From the NCBI GenBank assembly GCA_046593355.1, contig JBKJNY010000223.1:10026-74025 (forward strand): a stretch of 64,000 bases of DNA. The letters run 5' to 3'. Of the stretch, positions 24,125 through 32,875 are shown in pieces. Every line of letters begins with the position of its first letter. The first letter of the stretch is position 1. Both the position numbers and the translations under genes were made by a program. The notes under the pieces are model-generated. The model saw only the letters and a program-made list of their open reading frames with translations. It did not search any database and was not told the DNA's origin. The DNA is from SXOA01 sp046593355. Lineage in GTDB: Bacteria; Planctomycetota; Planctomycetia; Pirellulales; Pirellulaceae.

Positions 24125-25372
24125 ATGAATGGCCGCAAAAAAACACGAAAAGTCGCAAAAACAGATTTTAAGTCACTTCTTCGTGACTCTTTGCGTTTTT
24201 CGCGGCCATTCCCCTCCGTTTCCGTTCTCTGCCTTGGCATAATTCTTTTCGCCGCGATCGCCCACGCCCAGCAATTATCGCAAAACGGCGCGTCGGCCAT
24301 TCAAGACCCCGGCCAGCCGTATCGCGCGGATATGTCGAGCGCTGTCAGCTATGCCGCGGACTGCTCGGTGATCGTCACACCGCCCTACAAGGCGAAGGTG
24401 CTCAAAGTCTGGATACCCATTCCACCGACGAACGGTGCTCAGGTCGTTCATGCCAGCGAGTTCTCGACCTTCCCGCTGGACGTGAAGGCGAAGATCGGGA
24501 CCGAAAAGACGTACGGCAATCAGTTCGCTTACTTCGAGTTCAAGGATCCGCAGGGGGCGCAGATCATCCGCCACAAGTTCCAGGTGCTGGCTTATGAGCT
24601 TCACTGGAATGTCCTGCCCGAGAAAGTGAAAGCGGTCGAGAAGTGGCCGGCCGGCTTTGACATCTATCGGCGTAGCGAATCCCAAGCGGTCGTCGTGGAT
24701 GACCGGTTTCAGAAGTTGCTGAAGCAAATTGCGCCTCACCGGACGAACGGCCACTCGGACTTGTCGCTGGTGATGAGCTGGGTTGGCGAAAACTTCACCT
24801 ACGACCATCACGATGCCTCCCTCGCGGCCAACTCCGTGAAGGCCCTGGAAACGTATCGCGGCCATTGCAGCGACTACCACGGGTTTTGCGCGGCGATGGG
24901 GCGGGCGCTCGGCTATCCCACGCGGGTGACTTACGGCATCAACACGTTCCCCAAAAACTCGCCGTCCCACTGCAAGCTGGAAGCCTTCCTGCCCCCCTAC
25001 GGCTGGGTGAGCTTCGACGTTTCCGAAACCCAGAAGCTCATTGCCGCCATCAAGAAGGACGGCAAGCTCTCGGAGCAGGAGAAGGCCGAGCTCATCACCG
25101 CGGCCAGCCAACGACTGACGTCGGGATTCCGCGATAACACCTGGTTTTTGCAGACCGTCGGCACTGACTACGACCTGGAGCCGCCGGCCAAGAAGCGCGT
25201 TCCCCTCGTTCGCACGGCCTACGTCGAAGCTGACGGCGTCGCTCTTCCCGATCCTGACCCCGCCGACCCCCAGAAACGCGAATTCGCCTGGATGACGGCG
25301 TATGAGTTCCAGACCGAGGGAAAGGTAGTGAATCCGTTTGCGGACTACAGTAGCCTCAAAGCAAATGACTAA
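24125..25372 (+). CDS. Secreted transglutaminase-like (papain-fold) protein
   Basis: 415 residues from the ATG at 24125. A signal-peptide core (SVSVLCLGIILFAAIAHAQQ) ends near residue 50. The transglutaminase-like triad is visible: Cys in YRGHCSDYHGFC, His in SPSHCKLEAFLPPYGW, and Asp in VSFDVSETQ. Such proteins act as peptidases or amidases outside the membrane. The first ~30 codons (24127-24212) are an inverted repeat, so the N-terminus is not ancestral; the true start may lie just before the hydrophobic core. Confidence 0.8.
   Translation: MNGRKKTRKVAKTDFKSLLRDSLRFSRPFPSVSVLCLGIILFAAIAHAQQLSQNGASAIQDPGQPYRADMSSAVSYAADCSVIVTPPYKAKVLKVWIPIPPTNGAQVVHASEFSTFPLDVKAKIGTEKTYGNQFAYFEFKDPQGAQIIRHKFQVLAYELHWNVLPEKVKAVEKWPAGFDIYRRSESQAVVVDDRFQKLLKQIAPHRTNGHSDLSLVMSWVGENFTYDHHDASLAANSVKALETYRGHCSDYHGFCAAMGRALGYPTRVTYGINTFPKNSPSHCKLEAFLPPYGWVSFDVSETQKLIAAIKKDGKLSEQEKAELITAASQRLTSGFRDNTWFLQTVGTDYDLEPPAKKRVPLVRTAYVEADGVALPDPDPADPQKREFAWMTAYEFQTEGKVVNPFADYSSLKAND
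24127..24212. repeat. Imperfect inverted repeat overlapping the transglutaminase start
   Basis: GAATGGCCGC at 24127 is mirrored by GCGGCCATTC ending at 24211. Inside are AAAAGTCGCAAAAA and its loose mirror GACTCTTTGCGTTTTT, and AAGTCACTTCTTCGTGACTC at the tip. The composition (A/T-rich) differs from the surroundings. Confidence 0.65.
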
Positions 25373-25425
25373 GCACTAATGTCTAATGTCTAATGACTAA
25401 TGTAAGAAATATGGCCCTCGAACAT

Positions 25426-25458
25426 TGGTCATTAGACATTAGGATTTAGTCATTCCCC
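25426..25458. repeat. Dispersed AT-rich word repeat, second copy
   Basis: GGTCATTAGACATTAGGATT followed by TAGTCATTCCC, preceded by further TAATGTCTAATG words from 25378. It matches the korA-korB spacer repeat at 5266-5300 and lies 34 bases before the next gene. Confidence 0.7.
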
Positions 25459-25491
25459 CATCAACCAAGTCACCACTTCGCAAGAATTCCC

Positions 25492-26598
25492 ATGCCTCCC
25501 CTCCGCTTCATCATGCTCGGCGGCTTTCTCGGCGCTGGCAAAACGACCACCATCGCCCGTCTCGCCCGCCACTACCAGAAACAGGGGAAGAGAATCGGCA
25601 TCGTCACCAACGACCAGGCGACCGACCTCGTTGATACCAACAGTCTCCGTTCGCAGGGGTTTCAAGTCGGCGAAGTCCCCGGTTCCTGCTTCTGCTGCAA
25701 TTTCAACGCTTTGACGGCGACGGTCGAAAGCTTGAGCGTGGACCAGCGGCCGGACATCGTCATTGCCGAGCCGGTCGGCAGTTGCACGGACCTGGTCGCC
25801 ACCGTCGTCCGCCCGCTGCAAAAACAGTATGGCGGCAGCTTTGACGTCGCCCCCTACGGCGTCCTCCTCAAGCCCGGCCACGGCAGCCGCATTTTGCGGG
25901 GCGAGACCAAGGGAGGCTTTTCTCCGCAAGCTGCTTACATTTTCAAGAAGCAACTCGAGGAAGCCGACTTCATCGTGGTCAATCGCATGGATGAACTATC
26001 CGCTGCCGAAGCAGACGAGCTTTCGCGGCTCTTGGGTGAGCAGTTTCCCGGCATCCCCGTGCTGCGGCAGAGTGCCAAGACGGGCGCGGGCTTTGACGCG
26101 CTGGTTGAATTCCTGGAGCAGCGTGGCAGCTTCGGCCGCCGCCTGATGGACCTCGATTACGACGTCTACGCGGAAGGAGAAGCCGATCTTGGCTGGCTCA
26201 ACAGCAGCCTCACCGTCACAGCCGAGCGTGAGTTCGACCTCGACATGTTGCTCATGTCCATCATTACGCGGCTGCGGGATTCCCTGGCGGAGATTGATGC
26301 CGAGACCGCCCATCTCAAGGCCATCGGCATGGCGGAAGGGCTATACGGAGTGGCCAACCTCGTCAGCAGCTTCTCGCCGGCGGAACTTTCGCTGCCGTCG
26401 AAGGGGCGCGTCAAGGAAGTCCAACTCGTCGTCAACGCCCGCGTCGCCACCGCGCCCGAAACGCTTACCGAGCAGGTCACCGCTGCCGTATCCGCCGCCT
26501 GCAATGAGGTGAATGCGCGGCCCACCTTCCATCAGACCCAAAGCTTCCGCCCCGGCCGCCCGCAGCCAACGCACAGGATTTTGGAAGCGGTGGGATAA
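25492..26598 (+). CDS. G3E GTPase, COG0523 (CobW-like) metal chaperone
   Basis: 368 residues. Walker A GGFLGAGKTT at 10-19; the CxCC metal site appears as SCFCCNF near 66; Walker B/switch region DIVIAEPVGSCTDL near 90; the guanine motif is NRMD (variant of NKxD) near 165. The C-terminal half is longer than, and unlike, the CobW-C domain of ZigA/YeiR. COG0523 proteins deliver Zn, Co or other metals to target enzymes. No metal-enzyme gene is adjacent, so the target is unknown. Confidence 0.87.
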   Translation: MPPLRFIMLGGFLGAGKTTTIARLARHYQKQGKRIGIVTNDQATDLVDTNSLRSQGFQVGEVPGSCFCCNFNALTATVESLSVDQRPDIVIAEPVGSCTDLVATVVRPLQKQYGGSFDVAPYGVLLKPGHGSRILRGETKGGFSPQAAYIFKKQLEEADFIVVNRMDELSAAEADELSRLLGEQFPGIPVLRQSAKTGAGFDALVEFLEQRGSFGRRLMDLDYDVYAEGEADLGWLNSSLTVTAEREFDLDMLLMSIITRLRDSLAEIDAETAHLKAIGMAEGLYGVANLVSSFSPAELSLPSKGRVKEVQLVVNARVATAPETLTEQVTAAVSAACNEVNARPTFHQTQSFRPGRPQPTHRILEAVG

Positions 26599-26658
26599 TC
26601 GCAAATTCGAAATTCGAATGGCGAATGATAAGGCCAATCGCACGTCCTCCATTCGTCA

Positions 26659-26685
26659 TTCGCCATTCGGACTTCGTCATTTCCC
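26659..26685. repeat. Dispersed ATTCGCCATTCGGACTTCGTCATTTC word repeat
   Basis: TTCGCCATTCGGACTTCGTC followed by ATTTCC ends just upstream of the ATG at 26687. The same string lies just upstream of the start at 50785, and related words occur at 56937-56970. Confidence 0.7.
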
Positions 26686-26686
26686 C

Positions 26687-27205
26687 ATGCTTCCTCCTCT
26701 CATCCTCCTCGAACGCACCTCTCGCTGGGCCGCCGCTTTCCGCCGGGAAATGCGCAAGGCCGCCCAGCCACGGGGTCGGGAGTCTTTGGCGTCACGGTCT
26801 TTTGCCAACAAAACAAACTTCGACGCCAAAGACTCCCGACCCCTTGGCACCCCGGTGCCGCTCACCCTCCAAGAAATCCGCAGCCTGCCGCAGTGCCAAA
26901 GGGAGTTGGAAGCATCGCCGAATTCCGTCGTCGCCGTCGAAGTGTTGCCCCATAACCTGGTTGCCGTGGCGAAAGCCTTGAGCGAGTGGAGCCGCCGTTT
27001 CCCCGACGCCCGCTTCATCGCCTTAGCCGCCCGCGGCCTGGAGGCCCACGAGCTGCTGCTGCGGGAAGCCGGCGCGATCCACGTCATCTTCTCTCCTCGC
27101 TCCCTCTCCCCTCTGCTCCGCCTCATCCGCCGCCATCTGGCCCGAGCTCCGCAACCAAAGCTGACGCTTGAAAATTACATTTGGGCCAGGCTTCCGTGGG
27201 GTTAA
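26687..27205 (+). CDS. Hypothetical protein with an in-frame hairpin insertion
   Basis: 172 residues from the ATG at 26687. The C-terminal ~115 residues have a receiver-like alpha/beta rhythm (VVAVEVLPHNLVAVAKALSEW, RFIALAARGLEAHELLLREAGAIHVIFSPRS), but no phospho-Asp site can be placed with confidence. Residues ~28-53 (GRESLASRSFANKTNFDAKD) are encoded by a 72-base inverted repeat of the intergenic type, so this part was inserted. The frame is kept across the insertion. Confidence 0.55.
   Translation: MLPPLILLERTSRWAAAFRREMRKAAQPRGRESLASRSFANKTNFDAKDSRPLGTPVPLTLQEIRSLPQCQRELEASPNSVVAVEVLPHNLVAVAKALSEWSRRFPDARFIALAARGLEAHELLLREAGAIHVIFSPRSLSPLLRLIRRHLARAPQPKLTLENYIWARLPWG
26772..26843. repeat. 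Inverted repeat inside a coding sequence (GGGGTCGGGAGTCTTTGGCG)
   Basis: A perfect 22-bp arm starting GGGGTCGGGAGTCTTTGGCG (26772-26793) and its complement at 26822-26843 flank a 28-base loop. Total length is 72 bases, exactly 24 codons, so insertion preserved the frame. A related repeat (GGGGTCAGGAG...CTCCCGACCCC) is intergenic at 39218-39297. Confidence 0.85.
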
Positions 27206-27636
27206 GAAGCGCCCGATGGCGGTATGGCGGTCGCGGATCCACGCCCAACCGCGGCGAAAATTCCCAGAATTTTTCGGGGAAAGGCTTGCCGGAGGCTTTT
27301 TGTAGTGTACAATTGGGACTTGTCGGGCCGGCGAGAAACCGGCGGGGTCTTTGACAAGTGAAACGGATGGGTTTGCGGAGCGAGGGAAGATGCTGCGCGC
27401 GTTTTGAAGGACGGGGTGGTGGAAGGCGATTTGAGATTTGAGACGGGAAGAGGAACCCGCGACGGCTGCTCCCAGGGGAGGAGGATTTGAGAAGTCGGTG
27501 GTGTTGCGAAAAGGAGGGAGTTTCGCAACACATCCCCCCGTTTTTGCCCCGTGCGCGCGTTGCGAAACCTCATGGGTTTCGCAACAGACAGCGGGAGGAT
27601 GGAGATTGGAGACGGGTGGAAGGCAGGAGGCAGGAG
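27206..27636. other. Gene-free region with GTTGCGAAA hairpins and AGATTTGAG words
   Basis: No convincing gene. It contains GATTTGAGATTTGAGACGGG near 27428, and TTGCGAAACC/GGTTTCGCAA-type hairpins at 27500-27595 (GTTGCGAAACCTCATGGGTT with TCGCAAC following). A TTGCCG-N16-TACAAT promoter-like pair lies near 27284-27311. It sits at the 3' end of tilS. Confidence 0.45.
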
Positions 27637-28638
27637 TCAGTCAGGCCGGTGCGAGAGCCGCAGCTCTTCGCCGATTCTTTCGGCTCGGATGCCGCTGGGA
27701 AGGGATTGGGGGGGCGCGGCGGGGGCCGGCTGTTGCACCAGGGTGGCGAGTTGGTCCCATTTTTCCAGGGTCATGTCTTGCTGGGGCCAGTGGTGGATGG
27801 TCCAGATGCGGAGGAAGAGCTCGCGGAGGAGATGGCGGTGAAGGGGAGCGAGGGGGGGGCATTTGATGATGACGGTGTTGCCGCGCCGCTGAACGTGCGC
27901 AGCCAGAAGTGGTTCCAGCTCTGCCGCGAGATAGGCCTGGTTCTCTTCCGCCAGCTTGCTGAGCCGAAGCAGTGCAGCACGGAGTGCTGGGGCGTATTCC
28001 TTTTCGAGGAGTGGCAGCAGCTCGTGGCGGAGGCGGTTGCGGGTGAAGGCGGGGGAGGCGTTGCTGAAGTCTTCGCGGTAGGGCTGGGGGAGCGTGGCCA
28101 GAAAGGCGAGGACCTCGGCGCGGGTGATGGCGAGAAGCGGGCGGACGAGCGCGACGGCGGGCGAGAGTTCCCGGGCTCGCGGAATGCCGGCCAGGCCGCT
28201 GATGCCGGTGCCGCGAAGGATGCGGTGCAGCACCGTCTCGACCTGGTCGTCGGCGGTATGGGCGGTCACGACATAGCGCGCGCCGACGCGGTGAGCGGTG
28301 TCGGTCAGAAAGGAATATCTGGCCGCGCGGGCGGCGGCTTCGATACCGTCGCCTGTGGAATTCGTGGGCGCACCGCTGCTGCCGACTTCGAGCGGGATGT
28401 TCAGGTCGCTGGTTAGTTGCCGCACGAAGGCTTCGTCGGCGTCGGACTCCGCTCCGCGCAAGCGATGGTTGAAATGAGCGGCGATGATGCGCCCCTCGCC
28501 GAGATTTCTCTTCAGATGCGCCAGGCCGTGAAGCAGTGCCACGCTATCCGCGCCGCCGGAGACTGCGACAAGAGTCGTCACATCCTGCCAGGTGCCTGGC
28601 GGGAAGGCGGCGGCGAGCTTGGGGAGGAAGCCGTTCAC
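27637..28638 (-). CDS. tilS: tRNA(Ile)-lysidine synthase
   Basis: 333 residues. The PP-loop LVAVSGGADSVALLHGL (about 23-39) binds ATP. AAHFNHRLRGAESDADE (about 55) and the VTAHTADDQVETVLHRILRG block (about 128) are TilS hallmarks. It converts C34 of tRNA-Ile(CAU) to lysidine so that it reads AUA; the gene is essential in most bacteria. The protein is short because the C-terminal TilS domains are reduced to a small tail. Confidence 0.93.
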   Translation of the reverse strand: MNGFLPKLAAAFPPGTWQDVTTLVAVSGGADSVALLHGLAHLKRNLGEGRIIAAHFNHRLRGAESDADEAFVRQLTSDLNIPLEVGSSGAPTNSTGDGIEAAARAARYSFLTDTAHRVGARYVVTAHTADDQVETVLHRILRGTGISGLAGIPRARELSPAVALVRPLLAITRAEVLAFLATLPQPYREDFSNASPAFTRNRLRHELLPLLEKEYAPALRAALLRLSKLAEENQAYLAAELEPLLAAHVQRRGNTVIIKCPPLAPLHRHLLRELFLRIWTIHHWPQQDMTLEKWDQLATLVQQPAPAAPPQSLPSGIRAERIGEELRLSHRPD

Positions 28639-29120
28639 GGAGGATCAGGAAATGGCAGAATAATGGGGGCAGTATAATAGGAGGGAGGCAGGAAGATGTT
28701 CGGCAGAAAGATGGGGGTAGAAAAATGGAGGATGACAGAGGGGGGAAGGTGAGCCGTCTTCAGCCGTGTCCTCGGTGTTTTCCGTGTCCCATTCCCTCTT
28801 CATCCTGACTGTTTCCTGACTGTTTTCCGTTTTGAGCGCCGCACGGTTGCAGTTGCCGCAAGCTCTGTTACCATAGAGAGTACCGCGGGGGAGGCAACGT
28901 CGCTTGGTTCCGCCATTTTGAGTACACGTTTTAGAAAATAATGAGGTTCGTGCCGGCCGCCTAGAAGAATAGCTCCGGCAACAGAACGGTTTGACGCACG
29001 CTTGATGTCGTAATGTCCGCTGCCGCAAAGTCTTGCGGCCGCGGTCATGTTGGGAACTGGATTTCAGCACGGGATTTCCACTGTGGGCACCCCTTTTCAA
29101 CCCTGGCCGCGGAGGTAGCG
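28639..29120. other. Intergenic region, no gene seen
   Basis: The stretch between tilS and the next gene has polypurine runs (GGGGGAAGG) and two CTGACTGTTTCCTGACTG tandem words near 28807. No frame has protein-like composition in either strand. It probably carries the divergent promoters of tilS and the following gene. Confidence 0.4.
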
Positions 29121-29372
29121 ATGAATCTCATCCTGCTCATTTGGCGGCTGTTGTTTGGCCGTCCTGGGGACGGCTCCGCCAGACTCATGCCGATGGCGGT
29201 GCGCTCGGACGGCCGGACGCACACCTTCCGCGGCAAGTCCTGGCCGGGAAACTGGTTGGCCGCCTGCGTGGAATGGCTGAAGCGATTCTTCCGTTGGGAT
29301 CCGCCGCCTCGCAAGAGGGGCCCGTGGGGTCTGACACCTGGCTGGGCGGATGGCCCGCGCCGGGACGAATAG
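29121..29372 (+). CDS. Small hypothetical protein upstream of rny
   Basis: 83 residues from the ATG at 29121, preceded by a good ribosome-binding site (GCGGAGGTAGCG). The N-terminus is hydrophobic (MNLILLIWRLLFGRPGDG), a likely membrane anchor. The rest is Trp/Arg/Pro-rich (WPGNWLAACVEWLKRFFRWD). Function unknown. It ends 183 bases before rny. Confidence 0.5.
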   Translation: MNLILLIWRLLFGRPGDGSARLMPMAVRSDGRTHTFRGKSWPGNWLAACVEWLKRFFRWDPPPRKRGPWGLTPGWADGPRRDE

Positions 29373-29555
29373 CTCTTTCAGTTTCCAAACGCCTGGCGTG
29401 ACGAGCGGCCCTTCGAGTAGGAGCCGACGGCGTCATTTCTGTTGCTTGTCAGGAACGCGGCGATTCCCCGCGCGCCTGCCCCGCTTTCTTCCTCGCGTAA
29501 CCGGTGCGACCCAGCCGATAAGGACGCCGCCGTGCCTGATGTGCCTGATGTGCCG

Positions 29556-31100
29556 ATGTGGATTTTGATTGTCTGCCTGGCGATTACCGCGGTTGCCACT
29601 TTCGGAGCCATCAAATTTCTCGATAAGCTGCGGAAGCTCGACGCCGAGAATGAGGCGAAACGGATCGTCGGCGAAGCCGAGCGGCAGGCCGTCACCAATC
29701 TCAAGGAGGCGGAGCTTTCCATCAAGGAAAAGGATCTGGCTCAAAAGCAGGAGACGGAAAAACTGCTCAACAAAAGCCGTGATGAGCTGCGGGAGAAAGA
29801 GCGGTCGCTAGACAAGCGGCAGGAAACCGTGGGCCAGCAGACGGACGATCTGCGGAAGCAAGAGAGGATCGTCGAGAGCACGCAGCGGCGGCTGGCCGAG
29901 AAGCTTGAAGAGGCCAAGGGGCGGAACGAAGAGCTGAGCAAGGTGCTGGACCAGCAGCGGCAGACGCTGCAAAACATGAGCGGCCTGACCGTCACGGAAG
30001 CGACCAGGCGGCTGATGGAGAAGCTGGAGAACGAGCTCCAGCAGGACATGGGAAATGCCATCGTCAAACACGAGCGCCGCATGGCCGAGGTGGTCGAGCA
30101 GAAGTCGCGGGAGATGCTGCTCATCGCCATCCAGCGATACGCAGCCGCCCAAACGGCGGAGAGCACGACCAGCACGGTCGATATCCCCAGCGACGAAATG
30201 AAGGGGCGGATCATCGGCCGCGAAGGGCGGAACATCCGGGCCTTTGAAAAAGTGACCGGCGTGGACGTCATCATCGACGATACGCCAGGCGTCGTCATCG
30301 TCAGCGGGTTCGATCCCGTCCGCCGCGAAGTCGCCCGCCAGACCCTTAATAAGCTGATCGCCGACGGCCGCATCCACCCCACGCGGATTGAGGAAATCTT
30401 TGCGGCCACGTCCAAGGAAATCGAAGCCTTCATCCAGAAAAAGGGGGAAGAAGCCGCCCAGGAAGTGAACGTCCACAACGTGCATCCCAAAGTGCTGTAC
30501 ATGCTGGGGCGACTGCACTTCCGCACCAGCTATAGCCAGAATGTGCTACGGCACAGCGTGGAGGTGGCGTTCTTGACCGGGCTCCTCGCCGAGATGATCG
30601 GCCTGGACGGCGACATAGGCCGGCGGTGCGGCCTGCTGCACGACATTGGCAAGGCAGCCGACCATGAGCTGGAAGGGGGACATCCGAAAATCGGAGCCGA
30701 CATCCTCAAGCGGCATAATGAGAAGGCGGAAGTCGTGCATGCAGCCTTCGGCCATCACGACGAAATCGTGACGGAGTATCCCTATACCATGCTCGTCGCC
30801 ACGGGAGACGCGTGCAGCGCCTCCCGTCCCGGCGCGCGTCGCGAGTCCTTGGAGCGATACATCAAGCGGATGGAAGAGCTCGAATCCATCGCCTGCGGCT
30901 TCCCCGGCGTGGAGCAGGCCTTCGCCATCCAAGCCGGCCGCGAGCTGCGGGTCATCGCCAGCAGCCGCGACACCGACGACGCCAAAGCGGCCAAGATCTG
31001 CCGCGACATCGCCAAGGCATTTGAAGAACAGCTCACGTATCCTGGCGAAATCAAGGTGACCGTGGTGCGAGAGTCGCGATTCATCGAGACGGCGAAGTAA
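29556..31100 (+). CDS. rny: Ribonuclease Y
   Basis: 514 residues from MWILIVCLAITAVATFGAIK, a membrane anchor at the extreme N-terminus. A long coiled coil follows to ~residue 165 (many Lys/Glu/Gln heptads). The KH domain carries GRIIGREGRNIRAFEKVTGV (about 215). The HD domain has the metal motif in GLLHDIGKAADHE (about 360), with HSVEVAFLTG before it and FGHHDE after. RNase Y starts mRNA decay at the membrane. The start at 29556 is chosen because the anchor begins there. Confidence 0.95.
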   Translation: MWILIVCLAITAVATFGAIKFLDKLRKLDAENEAKRIVGEAERQAVTNLKEAELSIKEKDLAQKQETEKLLNKSRDELREKERSLDKRQETVGQQTDDLRKQERIVESTQRRLAEKLEEAKGRNEELSKVLDQQRQTLQNMSGLTVTEATRRLMEKLENELQQDMGNAIVKHERRMAEVVEQKSREMLLIAIQRYAAAQTAESTTSTVDIPSDEMKGRIIGREGRNIRAFEKVTGVDVIIDDTPGVVIVSGFDPVRREVARQTLNKLIADGRIHPTRIEEIFAATSKEIEAFIQKKGEEAAQEVNVHNVHPKVLYMLGRLHFRTSYSQNVLRHSVEVAFLTGLLAEMIGLDGDIGRRCGLLHDIGKAADHELEGGHPKIGADILKRHNEKAEVVHAAFGHHDEIVTEYPYTMLVATGDACSASRPGARRESLERYIKRMEELESIACGFPGVEQAFAIQAGRELRVIASSRDTDDAKAAKICRDIAKAFEEQLTYPGEIKVTVVRESRFIETAK

Positions 31101-31705
31101 GTCCCGGCGGATGGCGTTGCGAATTGCGAGGACATCTCCGCCTGCCTAGAATTTCACGTCCTGGCAAACTCTAACCCCTGGCAAATTTCTGCCGTGGCAA
31201 GTTGTGCCGCTTGGTCAAGGAATGGCGGGCGAATCCAGCGCCGGCCGGCGGCGCTTCCGGCAAGGTTTAACCACCTTCCAGAAGCGGCAATCTTTGCGCA
31301 ACAGTCGTCGTAAACCACTGTCAGAAAATTGTTTGCGGACGTTCAAGACGGCTAACCAGCAGGGACGATACGAAAGTTGTCACCGACCGGAGTGAGCGCG
31401 CCAGAAAGGCGCATTCACGCCATCGGATGAACCGCAGCGGACTCACCGGACCAACGGATGGCTCGGCCCGCTCTGGTGTATGACAACCCGACGATGCGGA
31501 GCTTTGGCCCACCTCATCCCCGCATCAAGCCTCACCCCACCCATAGCAACCCGCAATGGATTCCGGGCAATTGGATTGCCCGGAACCTGTCCAAACGCGA
31601 GCGACCAGCCAGACCCCCAGGGAAGGGCGAAGACGTTCGCGTGATCCGGCCGGACCGGGACATGCGCCAGTTCGTGGTTCCATCGTGTTTAGGAGACGTC
31701 GCTCG
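31101..31705. other. Long leader/intergenic region before the Cys-rich gene
   Basis: No gene is visible in 605 bases. The main structure is a strong stem-loop at 31561-31586, TTCCGGGCAA-TTGGA-TTGCCCGGAA, without a T-run. Repeated CTGGCAAA/GTGGCAAG words occur near 31160-31205. GGAGACG about nine bases before the ATG at 31706 is the likely ribosome-binding site. A long untranslated leader for the next gene is possible. Confidence 0.4.
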
Positions 31706-32626
31706 ATGAAATGGAACATTTTTGTTGGATCGTTGGTACTCGCGCTAGCCGCTTGTACCCAGAGCTTTGGCTTCGACCTGTTGGACCGCATGCTCGGCTC
31801 CAGCGGATGCGGCTGCGAAACCAGCTGCTGCGAAGCCAATCGCTGCAAAGTTAAATGCGCGAAGGTCCGCTGCGGAAACGGCTGCAATGGCTGCTCCAAA
31901 GTGGCTCCCTCGTGCGGAGTGGCCGCCCCTTCCTGTGTGAAGGCGGCCCCCACCTGTGCTGCTCCGGCTCCCACGTGTGCCGCGGCTGCCCCGACCTGCG
32001 CGGCTGCACCCACGTGCGCTGCCGCTCCTTCCTGCGGTGTTGATCCTTGCAATAAGGGTTGCAACAACGGCTGCGGGAAGTCCGGCTGCCGCAAGCCTTG
32101 CCTGCTGGACCGCCTCTTCTCCTGCAACAGCTGCAACAAGGGCTGTGGCAAGAGCTGCGGCAACGGCTGCACGAAGGCCGCTCCGTCCTGCGGAGTTGCC
32201 GCTCCGAGCTGCGTGAAGGCTGCTCCCACCTGCGCCGCTGCCGCCCCGACCTGCGCCGCCGCTCCCGCCTGCGGGATCGACGCGTGCAACAAGGGTTGCA
32301 ACAACGGCTGTGGCAAGAGCAAGTGCTGCAAGCCTTGCCTGCTCGACCGCATCTTCTCTTGCAACAGCTGCAACAAGGGTTGCAACAATGGCTGCACCAA
32401 GAGCTGCGGTAACGGCTGTGCGAAGGCCGCTCCGTCCTGCGGAGTTGCCGCTCCGAGCTGCGTGAAGGCTGCTCCCGCCTGTGGTTGCGACGCGAAGGCT
32501 CCGGCCGCCGCTCCTGCCGCTGGTGGCGATATGGCCCCCATGCCGCCGGCCCCGGTGGTTGATCCTTCGGCGTTCAATGCCAAGAATAGCGGTCGGGTCG
32601 TTCGCTCTGCCAGCCTGGTTCGCTAG
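31706..32626 (+). CDS. Secreted Cys-rich repeat protein
   Basis: 306 residues from the ATG at 31706 with a signal peptide (residues 1-22). I count 48 Cys. Two long imperfect repeats (about residues 110-190 and 190-275) share CNKGCNNGCGKS, KPCLLDR(L/I)FSCNSCNKGC, SCGNGC(T/A)KAAPSCGVAAP and SCVKAAP(T/A)C. The N-terminal part has AAPTCAA tandem units. The tail is Pro/Ala-rich. Planctomycete walls contain Cys-rich proteins, so a structural, disulfide-linked surface role is likely. A strong terminator follows, so it is probably expressed alone and highly. Confidence 0.8.
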   Translation: MKWNIFVGSLVLALAACTQSFGFDLLDRMLGSSGCGCETSCCEANRCKVKCAKVRCGNGCNGCSKVAPSCGVAAPSCVKAAPTCAAPAPTCAAAAPTCAAAPTCAAAPSCGVDPCNKGCNNGCGKSGCRKPCLLDRLFSCNSCNKGCGKSCGNGCTKAAPSCGVAAPSCVKAAPTCAAAAPTCAAAPACGIDACNKGCNNGCGKSKCCKPCLLDRIFSCNSCNKGCNNGCTKSCGNGCAKAAPSCGVAAPSCVKAAPACGCDAKAPAAAPAAGGDMAPMPPAPVVDPSAFNAKNSGRVVRSASLVR

Positions 32627-32657
32627 GACAGCAGGAGCTTAAAGGCTACGACAACCC

Positions 32658-32698
32658 GCGGCCTGCCAAGGTGCAAACTCTGGCAGGCCGCTTTTATT
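32658..32698 (+). terminator. Rho-independent terminator after the Cys-rich gene
   Basis: The 11-bp perfect stem GCGGCCTGCCA / TGGCAGGCCGC with a 12-base loop is followed by TTTTATTTC, 31 bases after the stop codon. It is the clearest intrinsic terminator in the window. Confidence 0.9.
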
Positions 32699-32875
32699 TC
32701 TTGAGAGTGGCATTTTTCACGGCGCCACAATCTGGGCCCTTGGAGAGTCAACCCGTAAGGCTCTCCCGTGAAAAAAGTAATGGCTGAATACGGCTTCGAC
32801 TTCCGCGCTTTTGGGAAGCATGCGACGCGGATCACCGGGTTCACGACTCCCGCTCGCCAAGATTCAAGATGATTG

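Noticed and set aside
31140..31210. A sigma-54-like TGGCA-N-TGCC pair upstream of the Cys-rich gene
   Set aside because: The words TGGCAAATTTCTGCC and TGGCAAGTTGTGCC do not fit the GG-N10-GC spacing with conserved TTGC, and no sigma-54 activator is near.
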